This document shows positions 17,123-24,542 of a DNA stretch of 64,000 bases, piece by piece. Both the position numbers and the translations under genes were made by a program. Position 1 is the stretch's first letter, and each line of letters begins with the position of its first letter. Location of the stretch: assembly GCA_028285625.1 (NCBI GenBank), contig JANQOX010000006.1, forward strand, positions 122,346-186,345, written 5' to 3'. This DNA comes from Myxococcota bacterium. Lineage in GTDB: Bacteria > Myxococcota_A > UBA9160 > UBA6930. The notes beneath the pieces were generated by a model. The model saw only the letters and a program-made list of their open reading frames with translations, was not told where the DNA came from and searched no databases.

Positions 17123-18223
17123 GTGATCGCCGGCTGCACCAATCCGCTGCCCCATCCGCCCGAAGCCGAGCGCATCCTGGTGATTCGTCTGGGCGCGGTG
17201 GGCGACGTGGTGCGTACACTCCCCGCGGTGGCGACGCTGCGTGGGGCCTATCCCTACGCGCAGCTGTCCTGGTTGGTCGAGCCGCCGTCGGCCTCGCTGC
17301 TGCGCACCCAGCCGTGGATCGACGAGGTGATCGTATTCCCCCGGCCGGAGATCTCGGCCGCGTTGTCCAGGCTCCGACTCGCGGGCCTGTGCCGGGGCCT
17401 GCGGCAAGTCGCAGGTGGGCTCCGCGCACGGCGTTTCGACCTGGTGGTGGACTTCCACGCCATCCTGAAGAGCGGGCTGCTGGCCCGCGCCAGCGGCGCG
17501 CCCGAGCGGGTGAGCTACGCACGACCGTTCGCCCGGGAGGGTGCCGAGCGATTCGCCACGCATCACGCGGAACTCGCCCCGAGGCGCATGAGTCGATTCG
17601 CGAGAAACCAGTCGCTGGTGCGCTTTCTCGGAGTCGAAGACCCGCCGCCGCCCCATCCCCTCGTGGTGGAGGAGGGCGTGCGGCAGCGTGCCCACGCGGC
17701 GCTGGGCGAGGGGCCCGCCCCCGTGGCGCTCCACCCCGGGACCAGCGATGCGACCGCCCACAAGCGCTGGACCCGAGACGGCTACGCCGCGCTTGCCCGG
17801 GAGCTGCTCGAGGGCGAGGGCATCCCTTCGGTGGTGACCTGCGGGCCCGCTCGCGACGACCGCGCCTTCGCGCAGGCCGTGGTGGATGCCTCGGGGGGCG
17901 CCGCGCGGCTGGCGCCCGAGACCCGGGGCCTCCCCGAACTCGCGGGCCTGCTGTCGCACTGTCGTCTCTACGTGAGCGGAGACACGGGCCCGCTGCACGT
18001 GGCCTCCTTGGTGGGCACGCCCGTCGTGCAGCTGCTCGGGCCGACCGATCCCGTCGAGAATGCGCCGTACCCGGAGACACCGTCCCGGACGGTGCGCTTC
18101 GACGTCGGCTGCAACCCCTGCCGGCGCGGCTGTGCCGCGGCCACCTGCATGGGGGTGATTGCACCCGGCGATGTCGCCGCTGCGGCCCGTTCGCTTCTGG
18201 CGGGCGCTGGGGGCCGGTGTTAG
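17123..18223 (+). CDS. ADP-heptose:LPS heptosyltransferase family protein (GT9)
   Basis: GT9 transferase of 366 residues expected to add heptose to the LPS inner core at the cytoplasmic face. The N-terminus has ILVIRLGAVGDVVRTLPAVATLR, which is diagnostic. The donor half has VALHPGTSDATAHKRW and YVSGDTGPLHVASLVGTPVVQLLGPTDP. The C-terminus carries a Cys cluster (CNPCRRGCAAATC). GTG 17123 follows GAGGGG (17114-17119). It resembles WaaC/WaaF-like proteins, but position on the core is not resolvable; with the next gene it forms a two-heptosyltransferase set. Confidence 0.85.
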   Translation: MIAGCTNPLPHPPEAERILVIRLGAVGDVVRTLPAVATLRGAYPYAQLSWLVEPPSASLLRTQPWIDEVIVFPRPEISAALSRLRLAGLCRGLRQVAGGLRARRFDLVVDFHAILKSGLLARASGAPERVSYARPFAREGAERFATHHAELAPRRMSRFARNQSLVRFLGVEDPPPPHPLVVEEGVRQRAHAALGEGPAPVALHPGTSDATAHKRWTRDGYAALARELLEGEGIPSVVTCGPARDDRAFAQAVVDASGGAARLAPETRGLPELAGLLSHCRLYVSGDTGPLHVASLVGTPVVQLLGPTDPVENAPYPETPSRTVRFDVGCNPCRRGCAAATCMGVIAPGDVAAAARSLLAGAGGRC

Positions 18224-18297
18224 GTTTCGCCGACCCCGTCGCAGACCCGCCACACCGGACGCACCCGGCACGAGGCCGGGCTGACCCTCCCGGGGTC

Positions 18298-18325
18298 GGG
18301 GCCACCCCACTTTGGGGCAGGCCCC
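18298..18325 (+). terminator. Strong intercistronic hairpin between the two heptosyltransferase genes
   Basis: GGGGCC (18298-18303) pairs with GGCCCC (18320-18325), and inside them CCCCA (18305-18309) pairs with TGGGG (18313-18317) around a 3-base loop. It lies in a 161-base gap in an otherwise closely packed gene string. It could be an attenuator, a terminator without a T tract, or an mRNA-stability element. Confidence 0.5.
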
Positions 18326-18384
18326 TCGCATGGAACCCGGGGACCCTCTGCGGGCCTCGACCGCCGCGAGGGCCTGTCGCGGAC

Positions 18385-19425
18385 ATGGACGCTCGGCAGC
18401 AAGATCCGCGAACCATCCTGATCCGCGCCCCGAACTGGACCGGAGACGTGATCATGGCCACGCCCGCGTTCCGCGCCGTCCGGGCCGCCCATCCCGATGC
18501 GCGCATCGTGGCCCACGTCCGGCCCGGACTCGAGCCGCTCCTGGCCGGCACACCGTGGATCGATGAGGTGCGGCCGGTGCGGTCCCACCACCGCGGCCTG
18601 CGGGCGGTCGTCGCCGAAGCACGTGCGCTGCGGACCGAGCGCTTCGACCTGGGGCTGTGCTTGCCCGACTCGTTCGCCTCGGCGCTCTTGATGCGGCTGG
18701 GCGGGGTGCGCCACATCGTCGGGTACGCCCGCGGTCAGCGCGCGCCGCTGCTGCACCAGCGGGTGAGGCCCCCGGTATCGGGCCGCCGCATGATGATCGC
18801 CCGCGAGCGCCACGTGATCGGGCTCGTCGAGGCGGCCGGCTGTGCGAGCCAGGGCACGAACCTCGAACTCTTCGTCACGCCCGAAGAAGAGCGCGAGGCC
18901 GAAGCGGTGCTGCCGGCCGAGGCCGCGGCGCGCCCGCTCGCGCTGCTGGCTCCGGGCGCCTCGTTCGGCCCCTCGAAGCTCTGGCCCGCCGAGCGCTTCG
19001 CCGCCGTCGGCGACGCCCTGGCCGAGCTCGGAGCGCGGGTCGCCGTGTTGGGAACGCCCGACGAACGCGCTCTCACCGCCCGCGTGGTGGGCGCCATGAA
19101 GGCCCCGGCGGTGGATCTGGGCGGAGCCGTCTCGCTCGGCGGCCTCAAGGGGGTCGTGCGTCGCGCGCGGCTGCTGGTCTGCAACGACGCAGGCGCGCGC
19201 CACGTGGCGGTGGCGTTCGGCGTACCCTGTGTGGTGATGATGGGTCCCACGTCGCTCGAGAAGACCGACCTCAACCTGGAGCGGGTGGCGGTGCTGACGG
19301 CCGACGTCGACTGTCGGCCCTGCTATCAGCGCGAGTGCCCCATCGACCACCGTTGCATGACGCGGATCGAGACCGAGCGCGTCGTCGAGGCGGCGCGTCC
19401 CGCCCTTTGCGAGAGCGCAGCATGA
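18385..19425 (+). CDS. waaF: Lipopolysaccharide heptosyltransferase II WaaF
   Basis: Adds the second heptose of the LPS inner core (GT9). The protein is 346 residues, the normal length. The WaaF-type N-terminus ILIRAPNWTGDVIMATPAFRAVR is clear. The second domain has LLAPGASFGPSKLWPAERFA and LVCNDAGARHVAVAFGVPCVVMMGPT. The C-terminal Cys/His cluster CRPCYQRECPIDHRCM is typical of WaaF. ATG 18385 opens just before the first strand. The stop makes ATGA with a 10-codon mini-ORF leading into the next gene. Confidence 0.92.
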   Translation: MDARQQDPRTILIRAPNWTGDVIMATPAFRAVRAAHPDARIVAHVRPGLEPLLAGTPWIDEVRPVRSHHRGLRAVVAEARALRTERFDLGLCLPDSFASALLMRLGGVRHIVGYARGQRAPLLHQRVRPPVSGRRMMIARERHVIGLVEAAGCASQGTNLELFVTPEEEREAEAVLPAEAAARPLALLAPGASFGPSKLWPAERFAAVGDALAELGARVAVLGTPDERALTARVVGAMKAPAVDLGGAVSLGGLKGVVRRARLLVCNDAGARHVAVAFGVPCVVMMGPTSLEKTDLNLERVAVLTADVDCRPCYQRECPIDHRCMTRIETERVVEAARPALCESAA

Positions 19426-19454
19426 GCCACGCCCTCGCTGCGAGCGCCCCATGA
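19422..19454 (+). other. Linker mini-ORF (10 codons) between waaF and the GT2 gene
   Basis: ATG 19422 overlaps the waaF TGA, reads MSHALAASAP, and its TGA (19452-19454) overlaps the ATG of the GT2 gene at 19451. Both mini-ORF and gene open with ATGAGC. Translation is unproven. Confidence 0.35.
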
Positions 19455-20425
19455 GCGACCTGTCCATCGTGATCGTCACGTGGAACGCCAAGGGAGTCCT
19501 TCTCGACTGCCTGGCGTCGATCGAGCGCGAGATTCTCGGCCGAACGGATGCCGGACGGCTCGACGTCGAGACCCTGGTCGTGGACAACGGCTCGGTGGAC
19601 GGCACGGTGGAGGCGGTGCGCGAGGGCTTCGGCTGGGCCGAGCTCATCGCACTGCCCGAGAACGTGGGGTTCGCTGCCGGCAACAACGTGGGCCTGCGCC
19701 GCGCCAAGGGCCGACACATGGTGCTGCTGAACAGCGATACCGTCGTCCTGCCCGATGCGCTCGAGGCCTGCGTGCGGCACCTCGACGCCCACCCCGAGGT
19801 GGGGGTGGTCGGGCCTCAGCTGCTCAACCCCGACGGCAGCAAACAGAACTGCATCCACAGCTACCCGAGCCTGGTGACCGAGATCGTCCCGACCGGTCTG
19901 CTCGAGACGCTGCTGCCGGCCCGCTACCCGTCCAAGCGCTTCGAGCACGCGGGACCGGTCGAGGTGGAGGCGGTGCTCGGCGCGTGCCTGTTCCTGCGCC
20001 GCGAGGTCTACGAGGCGGTGGGCCCGATGCCCGAGGACTACTTCTTCTTCCTGGAAGAGACCGATTGGTGCTACCGGATTCGCGAGGCGGGCTTTCGCAT
20101 CCAGCACCTGCCGGAGCCCCGCGTGATCCACGTCTTCGGCGCCAGTACGAAGAAGAAGATCCCGGCCGAGACGCGGATCGAGTTCCACCGATCGCTCTAC
20201 CACTTCTTCCGCAAGAACCGCAGTGACGGTCAGGCACGGCTGGTGGTGGTCCTGCGCGTGCTGAAGGGCCTGTTCTATACGCTGTTCGGCTGGATTCCGG
20301 GGGTCGCGTCCGAGCGGGCCCGCGATCGCTGGCACCAGAACCTTCGGGTGTTTGCGTGGCATCTTCGCGGCTGCCCCGATGGCTGGGGGCTGCGGCCCGT
20401 CGCGAAGCCGAAGGAGGGCGCTTGA
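19451..20425 (+). CDS. Family 2 glycosyltransferase, rhamnosyltransferase-like
   Basis: Cytoplasmic GT-A enzyme of 324 residues. It opens LSIVIVTWNAKGVLLDCLASI, has VVDNGSVDGT (nucleotide-binding Asp), LPENVGFAAGNNVGLRRAKG and the DXD-equivalent LLNSDTVV. The acceptor region FFFLEETDWCYRIREAGFRI is of the WcaA/RfbF type. The C-terminus has a short amphipathic stretch (VLKGLFYTLFGWIPGV) that may touch the membrane. It lies between waaF and a sugar epimerase, so a role in core or O-glycan assembly is likely; donor and acceptor are unknown. Confidence 0.85.
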   Translation: MSDLSIVIVTWNAKGVLLDCLASIEREILGRTDAGRLDVETLVVDNGSVDGTVEAVREGFGWAELIALPENVGFAAGNNVGLRRAKGRHMVLLNSDTVVLPDALEACVRHLDAHPEVGVVGPQLLNPDGSKQNCIHSYPSLVTEIVPTGLLETLLPARYPSKRFEHAGPVEVEAVLGACLFLRREVYEAVGPMPEDYFFFLEETDWCYRIREAGFRIQHLPEPRVIHVFGASTKKKIPAETRIEFHRSLYHFFRKNRSDGQARLVVVLRVLKGLFYTLFGWIPGVASERARDRWHQNLRVFAWHLRGCPDGWGLRPVAKPKEGA

Positions 20426-21537
20426 AGATCCTGGTGACCGGCGGTGCGGGCTTCGTGGGCTCCCACCTGGTGGATGCGTTGATCTCGGCGGGTCACGAGG
20501 TTCGCGTGCTCGACTGTCTCGAACCGCAGGTGCACGGAGAGGGTGGGGCGCGCCCCGAACACCTGCACCCCGACGCCGAGCTGCGCATCGGCAACGTCTG
20601 CGATCGTGCCGCCGTGGCCGAAGCGCTCGAGGGTGTCGAAGCGGTCTTTCATCAGGCGGCCCAGGTGGGTGTGGGCCAGTCGATGTACGAGATGGCGCGC
20701 TACGTCCAGGACAACAGCGTCGGTGCCGCCGTCGTACTCGAAGAGGTGGTCCGTCGGCGCGAGCAGATCCGCAAGATGATCGTGGCATCGTCGATGTCGA
20801 TCTACGGCGAAGGCGCCTATCGCGACGCGGACGGTGGCATCCACCATCCGGGCCTGCGCAGCGAGCAGGACCTCGCCGAACGGCGATGGGACCCGCTGGG
20901 GCCCGACGGTGCCGCCCTCGAAGCGATCCCGACCCGCGAGGACAAGCCGCTGCGGCCGACGTCGGTGTACGCCGTCACCAAGCGCGACCATGAAGAGCTG
21001 TTCTTGTCGGTGGGCGCGGCCTATGGCGTGCCGGCCGTGGCACTTCGCTACTTCAACATCTACGGGCCGCGCCAGGCGCTCTCGAACCCCTACACCGGCG
21101 TGATGGCGATCTTCGCCTCGCAGCTGACCAACGCCAACGCGCCCTTCGTGTTCGAGGACGGCCTCCAGACGCGTGACTTCATCCACGTCTCGGACATCGT
21201 GCGGGCCAACCTGCTGGCGCTCGAGCGCGACGAGGCCAACGGCGGCATCTACAACGTCGCCACCGGCCGCCCCACCGAGATTCGCGACGTCGCCCGCGTG
21301 CTGGCCGAGCGGCTGGGGGTCGACATCGCCCCCGAGCTGGTGGGGCGCTACCGCGCCGGCGACATCCGCCACTGCTTTGCCGACACCACCCGCGCCCAGC
21401 GCGACCTGGGCTTCGAATCCGCGGTGTCGCTGGCGGACGGTCTGGGCGACCTGGTCGAGTGGATCCGGACCCAGAAGGCCGAGGATCGCGTGGCCAGCGC
21501 CGCCGCCGAGCTCGAGCGGCGGGGGCTCACGCGCTGA
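20422..21537 (+). CDS. NAD-dependent nucleotide-sugar epimerase (extended SDR), dTDP-rhamnose 4-epimerase-like
   Basis: Extended SDR of 371 residues. It has ILVTGGAGFVGSHLVDAL (NAD binding), HQAAQVGVGQSMYEMARY, SSMSIYGEG with the catalytic Ser, and YAVTK with the Tyr/Lys pair. RYFNIYGPRQALSNPYTGV and FEDGLQTRDFIHVSD are shared with the dTDP-L-rhamnose 4-epimerase/WbiB group. Members of that group often have a Cys-rich WxPxCPxCG segment; here the equivalent WDPLGPDGAALE has no Cys. TTG 20422 overlaps the previous stop (TTGA). It is not HldD by motif, although the heptose kinase follows. Confidence 0.82.
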   Translation: MKILVTGGAGFVGSHLVDALISAGHEVRVLDCLEPQVHGEGGARPEHLHPDAELRIGNVCDRAAVAEALEGVEAVFHQAAQVGVGQSMYEMARYVQDNSVGAAVVLEEVVRRREQIRKMIVASSMSIYGEGAYRDADGGIHHPGLRSEQDLAERRWDPLGPDGAALEAIPTREDKPLRPTSVYAVTKRDHEELFLSVGAAYGVPAVALRYFNIYGPRQALSNPYTGVMAIFASQLTNANAPFVFEDGLQTRDFIHVSDIVRANLLALERDEANGGIYNVATGRPTEIRDVARVLAERLGVDIAPELVGRYRAGDIRHCFADTTRAQRDLGFESAVSLADGLGDLVEWIRTQKAEDRVASAAAELERRGLTR

Positions 21538-22583
21538 TGGCGGGCGGTGGTCGCGTGAAGATCGATCCCCGGCGCCTGGGGCGCCTGCTCGACCGATTCG
21601 CCGGGCTACACGTGCTCGTCGTGGGCGACGTGATGATCGACGAGTACCTGTGGGGGGACGTCGAACGCGTGAACCCCGAGGCGCCCGTGCCGGTGGTGCA
21701 CGTGACCCGGGAGTCCACGACGCTGGGTGGCGCGGGCAACGTGGTGCGCAACCTCGTGGCACTCGGCGCGCGCTGTTCGTTCAGCTCCGTGGTGGGCGAG
21801 GACGTCGCGGGGGACCGCGTGGTGGAGCTGCTCGAGAAGGAAGGCGTCGATCCGACGGGTCTCGTGCGCGCGGACGACCGGCCCACCACCCGCAAGACGC
21901 GAATCGAGGCGCGCTCGCAGCAGATGCTGCGCTTCGATCGCGAGACCGACGAGCCGATCCCGGCGAAGACCCGCCGCGCGCTGCTCGGCAGCATCGAGGC
22001 GGCGCTGCCGAGGTCGAACGGGGTGATCCTCGAGGACTACGCCAAGGGCATGCTGATTCCGCCGTTGCTTCGCGCGGCCATGGCGCGCTTTCGTGAGGCG
22101 GACGTGCCGGTGCTCGTCGATCCGAAGCACGACGTGCGCTCGTATCGCGGGGCGCGGCTTCTCAAGCCCAACCAGCGCGAAGTGGAGTCGCTTACCGGCA
22201 TCCGCATCCGCACGCCCAAGGATCTCGAGCGCGCCGTCGCGCGACTGCGCCGGGACTTCGGCGCGGGCGACGTGGTGGTGACGCGAGCCGGCGACGGCAT
22301 GGCCATCTTCGAGCGCGGCGCCGGGGCGACGCAGAGCGTGCCCGTGGCCCGCAGCGAGGTCTTCGACAACCAGGGCGCCGGTGACACCTGCATCGCCGTG
22401 CTCACCCTGGGACTGCTCGCGGGGGGCACGGTGCTCGAAGCGGCGATCCTCGCCACGGCGGCCGCCGGCGTGGTGGTGGGCAAGCTCGGGACCGCGACCG
22501 CGACGCCCGACGAGCTGCGTGCGCTGCTGCCCGCGGCGGTGAGTGCGGCACGCTCGGCCGCCACGCCGGGGAGGGCACGATGA
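21537..22583 (+). CDS. hldA: D-glycero-beta-D-manno-heptose-7-phosphate kinase (HldE N-terminal domain only)
   Basis: PfkB/ribokinase-family enzyme that phosphorylates heptose-7-phosphate at C1 for ADP-heptose. The 348 residues match the kinase half of HldE, with no nucleotidyltransferase domain attached. VVGDVMIDEYLWGDVERVNPEAPVPV is diagnostic. LGGAGNVVRNL, VDPKHDVRSYRGARLLKPNQREV and the ATP/catalytic motif DNQGAGDTCIA (Asp base) are intact. ATG 21537 overlaps the epimerase stop as TGATG; a GTG at 21555 is an alternative. It supplies the two heptosyltransferases upstream. Confidence 0.9.
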   Translation: MAGGGRVKIDPRRLGRLLDRFAGLHVLVVGDVMIDEYLWGDVERVNPEAPVPVVHVTRESTTLGGAGNVVRNLVALGARCSFSSVVGEDVAGDRVVELLEKEGVDPTGLVRADDRPTTRKTRIEARSQQMLRFDRETDEPIPAKTRRALLGSIEAALPRSNGVILEDYAKGMLIPPLLRAAMARFREADVPVLVDPKHDVRSYRGARLLKPNQREVESLTGIRIRTPKDLERAVARLRRDFGAGDVVVTRAGDGMAIFERGAGATQSVPVARSEVFDNQGAGDTCIAVLTLGLLAGGTVLEAAILATAAAGVVVGKLGTATATPDELRALLPAAVSAARSAATPGRAR

Positions 22584-23467
22584 TTCTCAGCATGACCGGG
22601 TTCGGACGCGCCGAGACCCAGGTCGACGGCATCGGCTTCGTCGCCGAGGTGCGCACGGTGAACCACCGCCACCTCGATCTGGTGGTGCGGCTGCCGCGCA
22701 TGGCGAGCTTCGTCGAGTCGCCGCTGCGCAAGCGCGTGGCGCCGCTCTTCTCGCGGGGCAAGGTCGAGGTCTCGGTCTCGCTCGACGGATCGGGAACCAC
22801 CGCTTCGCTCGAACTCGACGAGGACCTGGCGCGGCGCTACCTGGCATTCGAGTCCGCCCTGCGCGAGGAGCACGGGCTGCCCGGTCGCCTCGAGGTCGGG
22901 GACCTGCTGCAGATGCCCGGAGTGGCCCGGATGGTCGAACACGCGCTGCCCGAGGAGGCCCTCGAGCGCGGCCTGATCGATGCGGCCGAGGCCGCCGCGC
23001 GTGCCGCGGCCGCCATGCGAGAGACCGAGGGCGAGACCCTCGAGGTCGAACTGCGTGGCCGGCTCGACCGGGTGGCGGAGCTGGCCGGCGCGTTCGAAGC
23101 GCGTACGGGCGAGGTCGTGGAGGCGGGGCGCGAACGCCTGCGCAAGCGCACCGAACAGATCCGTCAGGAGTCCGGGCTGCTCGACGAGGCGCGCCTGCAC
23201 CAGGAGATCGTGATCCTCGCCGACCGCCTCGACGTCACCGAAGAGCTGGTGCGGCTGCGCAGCCACATCGAGCAGTTCCGCGGGGTGCTCGACGGCGCCG
23301 AGGCCGGCGCGCCGGTGGGGCGACGCCTCGACTTCCTGCTGCAGGAGCTGCTTCGCGAGACCAACACCGTGGGCTCGAAGTCCGCCGATGCGGACGTCGC
23401 CCATCTCGTGGTCGACCAGAAGACCGAGCTGGAGCGCATCCGCGAGCAGGTGCAGAACGTCGAATGA
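22580..23467 (+). CDS. yicC: YicC family endoribonuclease
   Basis: The protein is 295 residues with the family signature MTGFGRAE at the start and [18 protein letters not shown] next. The conserved C-terminus has [27 protein letters not shown] and [21 protein letters not shown]. YicC proteins are metal-dependent RNases acting on small RNAs in enterobacteria. ATG 22580 overlaps the kinase stop (ATGA). It sits before remA-gmk-rel, a common arrangement. The stop itself makes ATGA with a 17-codon mini-ORF. Confidence 0.92.
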   Translation: MILSMTGFGRAETQVDGIGFVAEVRTVNHRHLDLVVRLPRMASFVESPLRKRVAPLFSRGKVEVSVSLDGSGTTASLELDEDLARRYLAFESALREEHGLPGRLEVGDLLQMPGVARMVEHALPEEALERGLIDAAEAAARAAAAMRETEGETLEVELRGRLDRVAELAGAFEARTGEVVEAGRERLRKRTEQIRQESGLLDEARLHQEIVILADRLDVTEELVRLRSHIEQFRGVLDGAEAGAPVGRRLDFLLQELLRETNTVGSKSADADVAHLVVDQKTELERIREQVQNVE

Positions 23468-23517
23468 CCTCTCGAGGACCCCACGGCCAGCGGGTGGTCC
23501 CGGGCTCGCGCCCATGA
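23464..23517 (+). other. Linker mini-ORF (17 codons) between yicC and remA
   Basis: ATG 23464 overlaps the yicC stop and reads [17 protein letters not shown]. Its TGA (23515-23517) overlaps the remA ATG (23514). It spans the whole 46-base gap exactly, in one open frame. No Shine-Dalgarno-like sequence is obvious before remA, so coupling through this ORF is plausible. Confidence 0.4.
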
Positions 23518-23786
23518 GCGAAGCCCGCCTGGTCAACATCGGCTACGGCAACCTGGTGATGGCGTCGCGCGTGATCGCCGTGGTCTCGCCGCAGTCGGCT
23601 CCGATGCGGCGCCTGCGCGAAGAGGCCCAGCAGCGGGGAAAGCTGTTGGATGCGACCCAGGGCCGGCGCACCCGTTCGATCCTCATCACGGACACCGACG
23701 TGGTGATCCTGTCGGCGATCAACCCCGAGACCATTTCCGGGCGGCTGGTGCTCGATGCCGGCGGTGCGCTCGAGGAGCCGGAGTGA
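23514..23786 (+). CDS. remA: RemA/DUF370 family DNA-binding regulator
   Basis: The protein is 90 residues. [33 protein letters not shown] is the conserved DUF370 N-terminus, and the C-terminal half has [31 protein letters not shown]. In Bacillus, RemA is a ring-forming activator of biofilm matrix genes. In other phyla it is conserved next to yicC and gmk with an untested role, as here. GTGA overlap joins it to gmk. The target genes in this organism are unknown. Confidence 0.88.
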   Translation: MSEARLVNIGYGNLVMASRVIAVVSPQSAPMRRLREEAQQRGKLLDATQGRRTRSILITDTDVVILSAINPETISGRLVLDAGGALEEPE

Positions 23787-24433
23787 GCGCGGGCACGCCG
23801 CGGCGCGGAATCCCCTTCGTCGTGTCGGCTCCCTCCGGCACCGGCAAGACCACCGTCTGTCGCGAGGTGGTGGCCCGCGATGGCGAGGTCTCGTTCTCGG
23901 TGTCACACACCACGCGGCTGCCGCGCCCGGGTGAGGTCGATGGCCAGCACTACCACTTCGTCACGCGGGAGGCCTTCACGGCGCTGGCCGAACGCGACGG
24001 ATTCCTCGAGCACGCCGAGTATGCCGGCAATCTCTATGGGACGAGCTGGTCTGCGATCGACGGTCCCCTGGCCGCGGGTCACGACCTGCTGCTCGAGGTC
24101 GAGGTGCAGGGCGCCGCGCAGATTCGCGCCCGCCGAAGCGACGCCCGCTTCGTCTTCCTGCTGCCGCCTTCACTCGGCGAACTGGAGAAGCGGCTGCGCG
24201 GGCGGGGCACCGACTCGCCCGAGGCGGTGGACCGTCGCCTGGCGATCGTGCGCGAGGAGCTCGCCGCGGTGCACGGGTTCGACTACGCGATCGTGAACGA
24301 GGACCTCGAGGCGACCATCGAGGCCGTGCTCGGTGTGGTGCGCGCCGAACGCGCGGGGCAGGCGGGCGACGTGCGCGCGCGCTTCGGCCGCGAGGTCACC
24401 GTGGGCCGCGTGGGGGCTGCCCTGGGGCTCTGA
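23783..24433 (+). CDS. gmk: Guanylate kinase
   Basis: Phosphorylates GMP to GDP with ATP. The protein is 216 residues. P-loop [15 protein letters not shown] is near residue 14. [22 protein letters not shown] binds GMP, and [15 protein letters not shown] and EVQGAAQIR are the other family blocks. GTG 23783 overlaps the remA stop. The last codons and the stop lie in the first unit of a 21-bp tandem repeat. rpoZ, often found next, is absent; the (p)ppGpp enzyme follows. Confidence 0.95.
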   Translation: MSAGTPRRGIPFVVSAPSGTGKTTVCREVVARDGEVSFSVSHTTRLPRPGEVDGQHYHFVTREAFTALAERDGFLEHAEYAGNLYGTSWSAIDGPLAAGHDLLLEVEVQGAAQIRARRSDARFVFLLPPSLGELEKRLRGRGTDSPEAVDRRLAIVREELAAVHGFDYAIVNEDLEATIEAVLGVVRAERAGQAGDVRARFGREVTVGRVGAALGL

Positions 24434-24489
24434 ACGCCCGCTCCGGCGCTCTGGTTACCCGCCCCGGCGCTCTGATTGCCCGCCCCGGC
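24427..24489 (+). repeat. 21-bp tandem repeat, three units, across the gmk stop
   Basis: Units 24427-24447, 24448-24468 and 24469-24489 each begin GCTCTG and end CGGC. Units 2 and 3 differ at two or three positions. Unit 1 contains the gmk TGA. The repeat fills half the gap before rel; a GC hairpin potential (GCCCGCCCCGGCGGGC, 24478-24493) ends it. Confidence 0.9.
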
Positions 24490-24542
24490 GGGCGTCCGGT
24501 ACCCTTGGGCAAAGCCCCGTTTTCGCGAGGAATTCCGGCTCT

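Noticed and set aside
20422..21537. HldD (ADP-heptose 6-epimerase) next to the heptose kinase
   Set aside because: Length and the ALSNPYTGV/FEDGLQTRDF motifs fit the rhamnose 4-epimerase-like group better than HldD.
21537..22583. Full bifunctional HldE
   Set aside because: Only the kinase half is present; the frame ends before any nucleotidyltransferase HxGH motif.
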